Source: Acidobacteriota bacterium
GTDB lineage: Bacteria; Acidobacteriota; Blastocatellia; Pyrinomonadales; Pyrinomonadaceae
Length of the DNA: 41,456 nt
Assembly (NCBI GenBank): GCA_018269075.1
Contig: JAFDVJ010000056.1
Span: forward strand, 7,895 to 49,350
Direction: 5' to 3'
A model generated the notes under the pieces. The model had not been told where the DNA came from, did not search any database, and was given only the letters and a program-made list of their open reading frames with translations. The position numbers and the translations under genes were made by a program. This document shows, piece after piece, positions 1 through 8,785 of this stretch (positions within the stretch are counted from its first letter, which is position 1; each line of letters opens with the position of its first letter).

Positions 1-418
1 ATTCGTAATCGCGGGCGACGGATTGTCCCACGCCGAACTGTTGACGACGTAATTGCCGTTCGTCAAGGCCGTCACTCCGCCGCTGCTGACATTATCGCCG
101 GCCGTCGAGCCGATGAGCGAATTTGCTGATGAAACCACGCCGCTCACGCCGGTTGTCCCGTTGCCCCACGTGACCGCGCCGACATTCGCAATCGCGGGCG
201 AAGGATTGCTCCAGACGTCATTGCTGACGACATAATTGCCGTTCGTCAAGGCCGTCACGCCGCCGCTGCCGACAAAATCACCTGCCGTCGAACCGATGAG
301 CGAGTTTGCTGATGAAATCACGCCGCTCACGCCGCTCGTTCCGCTGCCCCACGTGACTGCGCCGACATCCGCAATTAACAGCGAAGGGTTGTTCCAACTC
401 CGACTGAGAACGACATAA
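1..418 (-). repeat. 183-bp in-gene direct repeats
   Basis: Positions 53-235 and 236-418 are near-identical 183-bp units, 1-52 is the start of a third, and 419-601 is a more diverged copy. The period is exactly 61 codons, so repeat number could change by recombination without a frameshift. They encode the tandem repeats of the partial secreted protein. Confidence 0.85.
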
Positions 419-924
419 TTGCCGTTCGTCAGTGCAACTACTCCATTGCTGCCGATCTGATCGTTTACCGACGAGCCGAGGAGCGAATTTGCGGCAGATA
501 CCGTGCCGCTGCAGCCCGTGACCGCACTGCAAAATGTGACCGCTCCGGCATTCGCCGCCAAGGGCGAAGGATTATTCCAGCCAAAACTGGTAACGACAAA
601 ATTGCCGTTCGCCAAAACGGTGATGCTGCCGCCGATACTATCGCCTGCCGTGCCGCCCGTCAAAGTGCTGATCAGCGCGAGCGTCGCGCCGTCATACAGA
701 TAAACCGCGCCGACATTGTTGATCGGACCGGGCGCGTCGTAGGTAGTGTCAGTGACGACGATGTTGCCGTTCGGCAAAACCGTTACCGAATTGCCGAAAA
801 CTCCGCTGCCCGAAGGACCGGCAATATCGGTCTGCGCGGCGCGGGCCGCGGCGGTCATTATAAAAAATATCAGCAGGAGTCCGGTGATTAAAGAATAGAT
901 TTGCTTCACTTTGTTTTTCCTCAT
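1..924 (-). CDS. Secreted protein with tandem ~61-residue repeats (partial, 3' end outside window)
   Basis: 308 codons are visible, open to the window edge with no stop. The ATG at 922-924 begins MRKNKVKQ, followed by a hydrophobic segment ending near TAAARAAQ, a good Sec signal peptide. The mature part repeats units with NGNYVV, W-x-NPSP, NVGAVTWG and SANSLIGS motifs, about one unit per 61 residues; the first unit (NGNIVV, NNVGAVYLYDG) is the most diverged. The pattern is reminiscent of the DUF5650-type beta-rich surface repeats, but I cannot confirm the family. It is probably exported or cell-surface. No Shine-Dalgarno is visible before the ATG. The real function and length are unknown because the C-terminus lies outside. 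Confidence 0.8.
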   Translation of the reverse strand, partial: MRKNKVKQIYSLITGLLLIFFIMTAAARAAQTDIAGPSGSGVFGNSVTVLPNGNIVVTDTTYDAPGPINNVGAVYLYDGATLALISTLTGGTAGDSIGGSITVLANGNFVVTSFGWNNPSPLAANAGAVTFCSAVTGCSGTVSAANSLLGSSVNDQIGSNGVVALTNGNYVVLSRSWNNPSLLIADVGAVTWGSGTSGVSGVISSANSLIGSTAGDFVGSGGVTALTNGNYVVSNDVWSNPSPAIANVGAVTWGNGTTGVSGVVSSANSLIGSTAGDNVSSGGVTALTNGNYVVNSSAWDNPSPAITN

Positions 925-1686
925 TTTTAAGCACAAGGAGGATTAAAGTGCAAATCCTGTCCTTGCAATTTTGCGGTTCTCTCCGAAACGCTATAATTGT
1001 TATCCGTCCGCGCCGTTTTCCCGTTACGGATAGCCGGCGAAATTTTAAATTAATGCCGCTGAATTATGCCATCGCGGTAAAAACAACCTGATTCAAACCG
1101 TCATAGGCTATGACGATTTGCGGGGTGAAGGTAAATCGTTTCGAGATAACCAAGATAATCTATATTTCGCCGGTTTCCAAATCTTCAAAGCGGTAATTCC
1201 CGCACGCGCTGGTCTTTGCCGGAATGGTTTCGCCGTTTGGTGCGGTCGGATAGTCGACGGCGTTCCGCCAACCCGCGCCGTTTGCCGGACGCCCGCTTTC
1301 CAAAATATTTGGTCCCTGTTATAAGTAACGAGAAAGAACGACGAAAACAGTCATCGGCAGAAAAAGTTTTTTTGAATTGAGCCATTCATTCTCAAAATCA
1401 CGACTTTCAGCGTCAGGCACCGGCCGCGGCCGCGCCGTTTTCATTCAAATCCGGAAATTGGTCTTATTGTGCGGGCCGCTTAAATTTGAATGTTCCAAAA
1501 AGTTAAATCCTGTAAAATGAAAGTGACAAAACCGATTGGCACCTGCACGGGCGGCGGGTTCCGTGACAAACGCTTTCCGACGGTCGCCGAATTCGGGCAT
1601 TGTGCCGCCAAAAAGATGGATTTATGGCATTATCAAAATAGAGTTGAATGATTTTTAAGTTGCACACAAGGCAAGGCTAAAATAAA
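925..1686. other. 762-bp spacer between divergent genes
   Basis: The spacer lies between the minus-strand repeat protein and plus-strand rlmD. I see no tRNA, no convincing riboswitch and no long coding region with protein-like composition. A 44-codon frame (1517-1651, +) with an ATG is present but unsupported. The purine run at 938-944 (AAGGAGG) is on the plus strand, so it does not serve the minus-strand gene. Promoters for both genes should be here but none stands out. Confidence 0.5.
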
Positions 1687-2922
1687 TTGTATAAACCAGG
1701 ACAAATTCTAAACGTCACCGTCGAGAAGATCGTGCCCAACGGCTTCGGACTCGGCTTCGCGGAGAACCTGACGGTGTTCGTCGCGCTCGCCGCACCGGGC
1801 GACCGGGCGCGCGTGCGGATCAATCAGCTAAAAGGGAAGACCGCGTTCGCCGAGATCGTCGAGATCGTCGAGCCGTCGCCGGAGCGGATCGCGCCGCCGT
1901 GCGAGTATTTCGGGCGCTGCGGCGGCTGCGATTTCCAGCAGCTGGACTACGCGGCGCAGCTTCGCGCCAAGATCGACATCGTCAAAGACTGCCTGACGCG
2001 GATCGGCAAACTGAATTACGACGGCGCGATCGAGATCGTCGGGAGCCCGCAATCGTTCGGCTACCGCGCCCGCGCGCAGTGGCACGCCGACACGCGCGCG
2101 CGGCGGCTCGGCTATTTCCGCCGCACCTCGCATCACGTGATCGACGTCGAAACCTGCCCGATCCTGACCGAACCGCTCCAGAAAACTTTGACCGGGCTGC
2201 GCGCGAATCTCGAATGGGAGACGTTCTGGGCGGAACGGATCGAGATCGAGGCGGCGAGCGCCGGCGAGCGCGTCTCGGTCTTTTCGGACGAGCTCGTCGA
2301 ACCGACCGAAGAACTCGATTTCGCGCTCGGCGAAGACCGTTATTTCTACGACGCGCGGAGTTTTTTTCAGGGCAATCCGCTGCTGATCGAAAGCCTCGTC
2401 GAGACCGCGCTCGGCGGCGCGGCCGGCGCGGTCGCGTTCGATCTCTACTGCGGCGTCGGGCTTTTCACGCTGCCGCTCGCCCGAAATTTCGAAACCGTTC
2501 ACGCTGTCGAGGCGAGCGAGCGGTCGATCGGCGCGGCGCGCCGCAATCTCGATCACGCGCGGCTCGACAACGTCGCGCTCTACGCCGAGCCGGTCGGCGA
2601 ATGGCTGACGCGCGAAGCGCCGCCGGCGGTCGATTTCGTCCTCCTCGACCCGCCGCGCGCGGGCACCGAAAAGGAAACGATCGACGCGCTGCTCGGTCTC
2701 AGACCGGCCCGGATTTCCTACGTCTCGTGCGAGCCGTCGACGCTCGCCCGCGACCTGCGCCGGCTCTGCGAAGACGCCTACGAGATCGAATCGATCACCG
2801 CGCTCGACCTTTTCCCGCAGACGCACCACGTCGAAACCGTCGTCCGGCTCCGGCTGAAGCCCAATGGCCTTAAGTTAAGCGAGAAGTTGAATATACCGAA
2901 CGGTTTAATAGAACCCGGATGA
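1687..2922 (+). CDS. rlmD: 23S rRNA (uracil-5-)-methyltransferase, RlmD/RumA family
   Basis: 411 residues. It is an S-adenosylmethionine-dependent enzyme making 5-methyluridine in 23S rRNA, cytoplasmic. An N-terminal TRAM (RNA-binding) domain spans about 1-60. The [4Fe-4S] ligands are Cys72, Cys78, Cys81 (CGGC) and Cys157. The Rossmann methyltransferase core has QGNPLL (228-233), FDLYCGVG (251-258) and LLDPPRAG (319-326). The catalytic nucleophile is Cys348 in SCEPSTL, and the base is Glu383 in HHVETV. TTG at 1687 is the first possible start after the in-frame stop at 1678. The final ~21 residues (after RLKP) look foreign: they derive from an inserted non-coding element, and the ancestral stop was probably directly after RLKP. 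The exact target uridine (RlmD, RlmC or RlmCD type) cannot be told from sequence alone. Confidence 0.9.
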   Translation: MYKPGQILNVTVEKIVPNGFGLGFAENLTVFVALAAPGDRARVRINQLKGKTAFAEIVEIVEPSPERIAPPCEYFGRCGGCDFQQLDYAAQLRAKIDIVKDCLTRIGKLNYDGAIEIVGSPQSFGYRARAQWHADTRARRLGYFRRTSHHVIDVETCPILTEPLQKTLTGLRANLEWETFWAERIEIEAASAGERVSVFSDELVEPTEELDFALGEDRYFYDARSFFQGNPLLIESLVETALGGAAGAVAFDLYCGVGLFTLPLARNFETVHAVEASERSIGAARRNLDHARLDNVALYAEPVGEWLTREAPPAVDFVLLDPPRAGTEKETIDALLGLRPARISYVSCEPSTLARDLRRLCEDAYEIESITALDLFPQTHHVETVVRLRLKPNGLKLSEKLNIPNGLIEPG

Positions 2923-3244
2923 CGCGGATCCGGCGGATTGACGCGGATTTCTTTTCATTACAGTGTGTGACAAGACTTGTTGGAATAATGAGCGTTAAAC
3001 CCGCGGGCGTTTTAAACGATCCACTAAACACACTAAAAAACACGAAAGAAATTTAGTGTTTTTTAGTGTGTTTAGTGGAAGAACAAAAAAGCGAACGCGA
3101 CCGGAATCGCCGCTTTTTCCAATCAGTTCGGTCATTAACTATAAAACCAAAGAAAAATCCGTGAAAATCCGCGTCATCCGCGTCATCCGCGGCCTATTTT
3201 TTGTTCCGCCTAAATCAATCATCGCGCTTAACTTAACCACCTCG
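2862..3244. mobile_element. MITE-like non-coding insertion at the 3' end of rlmD
   Basis: GGCTGAAGCC occurs at 2852-2861 (rlmD codons) and again at 3245-3254, where it is followed by TGA. Deleting the interval rejoins rlmD to CGGCTGAAGCCGTGA, i.e. Arg-Leu-Lys-Pro-stop, a normal family C-terminus. The interval has terminal inverted repeats (CTTAAGTTAAGCG near 2871-2883; CGCTTAACTTAA near 3226-3237). Inside is a second inverted pair of ATCCGCGTCATCCGCG type (about 2917-2951 and 3160-3192), nested around a 160-bp repeat. There is no coding region or transposase. Together with 3245-3461 this explains the 539-bp spacer before the ATPase gene. Alternative: the 10-mers are parts of the element ends rather than a target duplication. 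Confidence 0.5.
2963..3123 (+). repeat. Dispersed ~160-bp palindromic repeat, copy A
   Basis: It begins GTGTGTGACAAGACTTGTTG and ends CGCCGCTTTTTCCAAT. The centre is a 23-bp perfect inverted repeat (3021-3043 and 3056-3078; 12-nt loop) starting CCACTAAACACAC. It matches the reverse complement of 35152-35311 along its whole length, and its first ~90 bp match 41369-41456. It is non-coding. Confidence 0.85.
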
Positions 3245-3461
3245 GGCTGAAGCCGTGACGCGCCGGCGGTCGAATGTTTCGAAGCTCCCGCGTTCGAAAC
3301 CCGAAATTTCAGAATTCTTTTCGCGAAGCGGGAAATCTTTCGCGCGCGGCGGGAGATTTTACGCTGTCATTGCGTGACTGCCGATCTTTCTCGCGGCTCC
3401 GGCGGCCGTTCCGGCGGGCACGGCTTTTGCGTTTTCAGACGGCGGACGGTTTTTTTAGATT

Positions 3462-6260
3462 ATGACCGACGTGCCGACCGCAGCTTCCGCTTTACCCGAC
3501 GACACCGACGGACAGGTTCGAAACTTTGCCGAACTGCCGGTCGCCGACGCGCTCTCGATTCTCGAAACGAGCCGCGACGGTCTCGCCGAGGAAGAAGCCG
3601 CGCGGCGTTTGAAGCTGTTCGGCGAGAACCGCCTGCCGCGGCCGCCGAAAGCGAAATGGTATGTCGAATTCGCCGGCAACTTCGTCCATTTTTTCGCGCT
3701 GATGCTCTGGGTCGGCGCGGCGCTGGCGTGGTTCGCCGGGCTGCCCGAGCTCGCGCTGGCGATCACGGTCGTGATCGTCGTCAACGGGATTTTCAGCTAC
3801 TGGCAGGAATACAAGGCCGAGCGCGCGGCCGAGGCGCTCGAGGCGCTGCTGCCGCACCAGGTCACCGTCCGGCGCGACGGCGTCGAAAAACTCATTCCGG
3901 CCCAGCGCGTCGTGCGCGGCGATCTGCTGATTCTCTCCGAAGGCGAAACCGTGCCGGCCGACGCGCGGCTCGTCGCGGCCGAACGGCTGCGGCTCGATCT
4001 GTCGTCGCTGACCGGCGAATCGCGGCCGGTTCCGCGCTCGACGATCGCGCACGCGGACGGCCGGCAGCCGCTCGCGTTCTGCCCGAATCTCGTGTTTGCC
4101 GGCACGTCGGTCGCCGGCGGGCGCGGCGCAGCGGTCGTCTACGCGATCGGCGCGCGCACCGAATTCGGCCGGATCGCGCGGCTCACGCAGGCGCAGACGA
4201 AGACCCTCAGCCCGCTCGAAAAAGAGCTCCAGCGCGTGACGCGGATCGTCACGCTGCTCGCCGTCGGTCTCGGCGCGCTGTTTTTCGTCGTCGGCTTCGC
4301 GTTCGGCGGCCTCTCGCTCGCGGCGGCGTTCATCTTCGCGATCGGCATCATCGTCGCCAACGTGCCCGAGGGCCTGCTGCCGACGCTCACGCTCTCGCTC
4401 GCGTTCGGCGTCCGGCGGATGGCGGCCCGCAAGGCGCTCGTCAAAAAGCTCTCGGCCGTCGAAACGCTCGGCGCGACGACCGTCATCCTGACCGACAAGA
4501 CCGGGACGCTGACGGAAAACGAGATGACCGTCCGCGAGCTCTGGCTCGACGGCCGGTTTCTGAAGGTCGGCGGCCTCGGCTACGAGCCCGCCGGCACGAT
4601 CGAGACGGACGGAAACGCCGACCGGAAAGCGGCCGTCGAGCTGCTCCGGACGGCCGCGCTCTGCTGCGACGCGCGCCTCGCCGCGCCCGAAAAAGGCGGC
4701 CGCCGGACGGTGGTCGGCGACCCGACCGAGGCGGCGATCCTCGTCGCGGCCGAAAAGATCGGGCTTTCCGGGGAAAAACTGAAAGCGTTCGAGCGGCTCG
4801 CCGAGCTGCCGTTCGACTCGGTCCGCAAGCGGATGTCGACGCTCCAGCGGATCGACGGCCGGACGACGGCCTGCGTCAAGGGCGCGCTCAACGAGCTGCT
4901 GCGGTTCTGCACCGGCCTCCGGGCGAACGGAAAGACCGTCGGGCTGACCGAAAAACGGCGGCGCGCCGTCCAGACGGCGCACGACGAGCTCGCGCTCAAA
5001 GGCCTCCGCGTGCTCGCCGTCGCCGTCCGCGAGATCGACTCGCACGAGAAAATGGCGGACGGCGAATGGCGGACCTCCGACATCGAGCGCGACCTGACGC
5101 TGCTCGGCCTCGTCGCGATGGAAGATCCGCCGCGCCCGGAAGTCGCCGCCGCGATCGAATCGTGTCGGCGGGCGGGCATCCGCGTCGCGATGGTCACCGG
5201 CGACGACGGGCTGACGGCCGCCGCGATCGGTCGCGAGATCGGCCTGCACGAGTCGCCGCCGCGCGTCATCACCGGCCGCGAGCTCGACGCGCTCGACGAG
5301 ATCGCGCTCTCGAAAATCCTGACCGGCACAGACTTTCTGTTCGCGCGCGTCGCGCCGGAACACAAGCTGCGGCTCGTCGAAACCTTTCAGAAGCTCGGCG
5401 AGGTCGTCGCCGTCACGGGCGACGGCGTCAACGACGCGCCCGCGCTCCGCCGCGCCGACATCGGCGTCGCGATGGGCGTCACCGGCACCGACGTCGCGCG
5501 CGAAGCCTCGGATATGGTTCTCACCGACGACAATTTCGCGAGCATCGTTTACGCGATCCGCGAGGGCCGCGCCGTCTTCGACAACATCCGCAAGTTCGTC
5601 GGCTACTGCTTCGTCAGCAACGCCGCCGAGATGATGCCGTTCGTCTTTTTCGTCCTCTTCGGCGTGCCGCTTCCGCTGACGATTATGCAGGTGCTGGCGG
5701 TCGACGTCGGCACCGACCTGTTCCCGGCGCTCGCGCTCGGCGCGGAAAAGCCCGAGCCCGACGTGATGAACCGCGCGCCGCGCCGCCGGCGGGAAAGCCT
5801 TTTGAATTACCCGACGCTCGTGCGCGCGTATCTGTGGCTCGGGATGATCGAAGCGGCGCTCGCGCTCGGCGCGTACTTTTACGCGCAATGGCTCGCCGGC
5901 TGGCGGCCGGGCGCGGCGTTCGTTGCCGACGGCGCGGTTTATTCGGTCGCGACGACCGTCACCTTCGCGGCGATCGTCGCCGGGCAGGTCGGCAACGTCT
6001 TCGCGTGGCGGAGCGAGCGCCAGTCGGTCTTGACGATCGGATTTTTCGGCAACCGGCTGCTGTTCTGGTGTCTCGCCGCCGAGATCGGGCTGATGCTCGC
6101 GCTCATCTGCATCCCGCCGGTCGCGCGGATTTTCGGAATGGCGCCGCCGCTCGCCGCCCACTGGCCGGTCATCATTGCCTGCGCCCCGCTCCTGCTGCTG
6201 CTCGAAGAGGCGCGAAAATTCTTCGTCCGGCGGGCGGACAAGAAAAAACTTTCCGTTTAA
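3462..6260 (+). CDS. P-type cation-transporting ATPase, type II (Na/K-ATPase-like IIC features)
   Basis: 932 residues, inner membrane, ATP-driven cation transport. It has the actuator motif TGES (184-187), PEGLLP in M4 (302-307), the phosphorylated Asp345 in DKTGTLTENE, the nucleotide-domain KGA, and the hinge motif TGDGVNDAP (652-660). M5 carries SNAAEMMPF and M6 carries DVGTDLFPALALG; these match the SN-x2-E-x2-PF and DLGTD-x-P patterns of Na/K- and H/K-ATPase alpha subunits better than SERCA pumps. About ten hydrophobic segments fit type II topology. No beta-subunit-like gene is adjacent. The ATG at 3462 lacks a strong Shine-Dalgarno; the segment begins MTDVPTAASALP. The ion (Na+, K+, H+ or Ca2+) cannot be assigned safely. 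Confidence 0.9.
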   Translation: MTDVPTAASALPDDTDGQVRNFAELPVADALSILETSRDGLAEEEAARRLKLFGENRLPRPPKAKWYVEFAGNFVHFFALMLWVGAALAWFAGLPELALAITVVIVVNGIFSYWQEYKAERAAEALEALLPHQVTVRRDGVEKLIPAQRVVRGDLLILSEGETVPADARLVAAERLRLDLSSLTGESRPVPRSTIAHADGRQPLAFCPNLVFAGTSVAGGRGAAVVYAIGARTEFGRIARLTQAQTKTLSPLEKELQRVTRIVTLLAVGLGALFFVVGFAFGGLSLAAAFIFAIGIIVANVPEGLLPTLTLSLAFGVRRMAARKALVKKLSAVETLGATTVILTDKTGTLTENEMTVRELWLDGRFLKVGGLGYEPAGTIETDGNADRKAAVELLRTAALCCDARLAAPEKGGRRTVVGDPTEAAILVAAEKIGLSGEKLKAFERLAELPFDSVRKRMSTLQRIDGRTTACVKGALNELLRFCTGLRANGKTVGLTEKRRRAVQTAHDELALKGLRVLAVAVREIDSHEKMADGEWRTSDIERDLTLLGLVAMEDPPRPEVAAAIESCRRAGIRVAMVTGDDGLTAAAIGREIGLHESPPRVITGRELDALDEIALSKILTGTDFLFARVAPEHKLRLVETFQKLGEVVAVTGDGVNDAPALRRADIGVAMGVTGTDVAREASDMVLTDDNFASIVYAIREGRAVFDNIRKFVGYCFVSNAAEMMPFVFFVLFGVPLPLTIMQVLAVDVGTDLFPALALGAEKPEPDVMNRAPRRRRESLLNYPTLVRAYLWLGMIEAALALGAYFYAQWLAGWRPGAAFVADGAVYSVATTVTFAAIVAGQVGNVFAWRSERQSVLTIGFFGNRLLFWCLAAEIGLMLALICIPPVARIFGMAPPLAAHWPVIIACAPLLLLLEEARKFFVRRADKKKLSV

Positions 6261-6369
6261 GCTCTCTGATGCTAAAATCTAACCTTTTCGAAAAGACGCC
6301 GCAGGCGGCTCGGAATTGGAATTTTAAATTTAGTATAATTTCTCTCTACATATTCGGGAAGGAGTTTTA

Positions 6370-7158
6370 ATGATCAAAGTTGAAAACCTGGTGAGAACCT
6401 TCGGCGATTTCACGGCCGTCGACGATGTTTCGTTCGAGGTCGCGAAAGGCGAGATCTTCGCATTCCTGGGCCCGAACGGCGCGGGCAAAACCACCACCAT
6501 CAAGATGCTGACGACGCTCTTGAAGCCGTCGAGCGGCCGGATCGCGCTCGACGGGCTCGATCCGACAGTCGTGCCGAACGAGGTGCGCCGCCGTTTCGGG
6601 ATCGTCTTTCAGGATCCGAGCCTCGACGACCAACTGACGGCGCTCGAAAATATGGAGCTCCACGGTATGCTCTACAGCGTCCCGCGCAAGCTGCGCCACG
6701 AGCGGACCGAGATGCTGCTGAAGCTGTTCGACTTGTGGGAGCGGCGCGATTCGCTCGTCAAGGAATTTTCCGGCGGGATGAAGCGGCGGCTCGAGATCGC
6801 GCGCGGTTTTCTGCACACGCCGAAGATCCTTTTTCTCGACGAACCGACGCTCGGGCTCGACCCGCAGAGCCGCAACCAGCTCTGGACGCACGTCCGCAAT
6901 CTCAATAAAGAAGAACAGGTGACGGTTTTTCTGACGACGCATTATATGGACGAAGCCGAGCGCGTCGCCGGCCGGATCGCGATCATCGACCACGGCCGGA
7001 TCGTCGCGCAGGGCACGCCCGACGAATTAAAGGCGCAGACCGCGACCGATTCGCTCGAAGCCGCCTATCTCGCGCTGACCGGCTCGACGATCCGCGACGA
7101 AAAGGCCGACGCGGCCGCGCAGATGCGCGTGATCGCGAATATGTGGAGGAAACGCTAG
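6370..7158 (+). CDS. ABC transporter ATP-binding protein, DrrA/CcmA-like
   Basis: 262 residues, a cytoplasmic ATPase subunit of an ABC-2 type exporter. It has Walker A GPNGAGKTT (34-42), Q-loop Gln81, signature FSGGM (133-137), Walker B ILFLDEP (153-159) and switch His191 in TTHYMDEAE. The C-terminal extension after ~225 is the short tail typical of the daunorubicin-resistance (DrrA) family. A strong Shine-Dalgarno (GGAAGGAG, about 6357-6364) precedes the ATG. The next gene is the permease, one base away, so the two are one transporter. Substrate unknown; the family includes drug, lipid and polysaccharide exporters. Confidence 0.95.
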   Translation: MIKVENLVRTFGDFTAVDDVSFEVAKGEIFAFLGPNGAGKTTTIKMLTTLLKPSSGRIALDGLDPTVVPNEVRRRFGIVFQDPSLDDQLTALENMELHGMLYSVPRKLRHERTEMLLKLFDLWERRDSLVKEFSGGMKRRLEIARGFLHTPKILFLDEPTLGLDPQSRNQLWTHVRNLNKEEQVTVFLTTHYMDEAERVAGRIAIIDHGRIVAQGTPDELKAQTATDSLEAAYLALTGSTIRDEKADAAAQMRVIANMWRKR

Positions 7159-7159
7159 G

Positions 7160-7906
7160 ATGAACGCGATTTATATTTTATGGCTCCGCGAATTGAAAAG
7201 ATATTCGCGCTCGAAGGCGCAGGTCCTCGCCTCGCTCGGCCAGCCGCTGCTTTACTTATTGGTTCTCGGATTCGGTCTGAGCCCGGTCTTTCAAAAGGCC
7301 GGCAACGGCAGCTATCTGCAGTTCGTCGCGCCCGGCGTGATCGGGATGACGGTGCTGTTCTCGTCCGTCTTTTCGGGGATCGGCCTGCTCTGGGACCGGC
7401 AGTTCGGCTTTTTGAAGGAAACGCTCGTCGCGCCGGTGCCGCGGACGATGGTGATGATCGGGAAAACATTGGGCGGCGCGACCGTCGCGACGATTCAGGG
7501 GACGCTCGTGATGATCGTCTGCCTCGTCGCCGGATTCCGGCCGGTCAACTGGCTCGAACTGCCGCTCGCCTTTTTGTTTATGATCCTGACGGCGATCGTC
7601 TTCGCCGGTCTCGGGATGGCGATCGGCTCGATGCTCAAGGATATGCAGGGCTTTCAGCTGATTATGAACTTTCTCGTGATGCCGATCTTTTTTCTCTCGG
7701 GCGCGCTCTTTCCGCTCGCCGGTCTGCCGGCCGTTCTGAGCTTCGTCACGCGGATCGACCCGCTGACCTACGGCATCGACGGCCTCCGCGGCGCGCTGAT
7801 CCACGCCGGCCAATTCGAAGTGCTGCTGAACCTCGGCGTCCTCGGCGGCGTCGCCGTCCTCTTTCTCGCGCTCGGCGGTTATATGTTCTCGAAGATCCAA
7901 TTATGA
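7160..7906 (+). CDS. ABC-2 type transporter permease, DrrB-like
   Basis: 248 residues, integral inner-membrane subunit with about six hydrophobic segments. Typical ABC-2 features are the conserved GLLWDRQFGFLKETLVAP coupling segment near 73-90, a central FAGLGMAIGSMLKD helix, and the FFLSGALFPLAGLP motif near the C-terminal half. The start is one base after the ATPase stop, with GGAGGA at 7145-7150 as ribosome binding site, so the two are co-translated. Its TGA overlaps an ATG of the next frame (ATGA at 7903-7906). Substrate unknown. Confidence 0.93.
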   Translation: MNAIYILWLRELKRYSRSKAQVLASLGQPLLYLLVLGFGLSPVFQKAGNGSYLQFVAPGVIGMTVLFSSVFSGIGLLWDRQFGFLKETLVAPVPRTMVMIGKTLGGATVATIQGTLVMIVCLVAGFRPVNWLELPLAFLFMILTAIVFAGLGMAIGSMLKDMQGFQLIMNFLVMPIFFLSGALFPLAGLPAVLSFVTRIDPLTYGIDGLRGALIHAGQFEVLLNLGVLGGVAVLFLALGGYMFSKIQL

Positions 7907-7932
7907 CGAGCGCGTTTCCGGCGGCGGCGGAT

Positions 7933-7962
7933 TTGAACGCCGGCCGGTTTTTTCATTACAAT
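7933..7962 (+). promoter_or_regulatory. Candidate sigma70-like promoter
   Basis: TTGAAC (7933-7938), an 18-bp spacer, then TACAAT (7957-7962). The predicted transcript start (~7969) is within a few bases of the ATG at 7972, and no Shine-Dalgarno is present, so the mRNA would be nearly leaderless. Confidence 0.4.
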
Positions 7963-7971
7963 GCATCGGGT

Positions 7972-8631
7972 ATGAAACGGAAAATCGCTTATTACGGATT
8001 CGCGGCCGCGCTTCTCGGGCTGGTCGCGCTCGTCATTTCCGCGCCCGCGCAGACGAAAAAACGCGCCGTCAAAAAGACCGCTTCGACCGCCGCCGGCTGC
8101 CGGATCGGCGCGACCGCTTTCCGGTGTTCGCGGTATTACGCGAAGGGCGAGGCCCTCGACGCCGACACGCTGATCTTTAAATCGAAGCCTTCGAAAGAAG
8201 AGCTGCCTTCGTACCTTTTCGTTTCGATGCCGGCCGCCGGGCGCGATTTCGACGAGAATCGGGTGAAAAACCGGATCGCCGTCAAACTCGCGGCCGACCG
8301 GACGAAGGAGTTCGTCTGGCGGCCGCTCGAACCGGCGCTGATGAATCTCGACAGCCGCTTCGAAAAAGCGCAGATTTCGTCGCTCGGCTTCAACGGCGCC
8401 GAGATCGTTCATTTCGTCGGCCGCCGGTTCGAATTCAGGAATCGAACCGTTATTGTCGGCTACGGCTACCCAGCCGAAACGCAGGCGGTCCGCCGGGAAT
8501 TCGAAGCGTGGCTCGGCGGCGACGATGCCGGCGCCTGCAACGAAATCGCGACGATCCTGAATTCGATCACCAAAGAACATCGGGAAACCGAGCAGTATTG
8601 CTATTTGATGACGGGGCCGCTCTCGAAATAG
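7972..8631 (+). CDS. Hypothetical secreted protein
   Basis: 219 residues from ATG 7972. It opens MKRKIAYYGFAAALLGLVAL and reaches SAPAQ, a clear Sec signal peptide; a lysine-rich stretch (TKKRAVKK) follows. The mature part has Cys in CRIGATAFRC and near the end (DDAGACNE, EQYCYL), which could form disulfides. I recognise no domain. An alternative start at 7903 overlaps the permease stop (ATGA) and would add 23 residues before the signal peptide; it fits translational coupling but gives a poor export signal, so 7972 is preferred. The following 154 bp hold a promoter candidate. Confidence 0.75.
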   Translation: MKRKIAYYGFAAALLGLVALVISAPAQTKKRAVKKTASTAAGCRIGATAFRCSRYYAKGEALDADTLIFKSKPSKEELPSYLFVSMPAAGRDFDENRVKNRIAVKLAADRTKEFVWRPLEPALMNLDSRFEKAQISSLGFNGAEIVHFVGRRFEFRNRTVIVGYGYPAETQAVRREFEAWLGGDDAGACNEIATILNSITKEHRETEQYCYLMTGPLSK

Positions 8632-8748
8632 CCGGTTTCATCATCGAATCCTTTCTTCAATCAGGCCGCCGGACAAACGAGCCGGCGATCGGACGGTTTT
8701 ACAAACATTTTGCAACTTTTTTGCGTTTAACTCATCAGAAGAATAAAT

Positions 8749-8778
8749 TTGATATATCAATAACATCTAATCTAAACT
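8749..8778 (+). promoter_or_regulatory. Candidate promoter, leaderless type
   Basis: TTGATA (8749-8754), an 18-bp spacer, then TAAACT (8773-8778), ending 7 nt before the ATG at 8786. No Shine-Dalgarno is visible. Confidence 0.4.
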
Positions 8779-8785
8779 TTAACTT

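Noticed and set aside
1517..1651. 44-codon frame with ATG and two Cys upstream of rlmD
   Set aside because: No ribosome binding site, no homology I recognise, and length is within chance for this spacer.
925..1686. tRNA or riboswitch in the 762-bp spacer
   Set aside because: No cloverleaf, TTCGAATC-type arm or known aptamer core could be assembled by eye.
3374..6370. Very long Arg-rich frames in other phases over the P-type ATPase
   Set aside because: High GC creates long open frames; composition is Arg/Ala/Pro-biased and only the 932-residue frame carries motifs.
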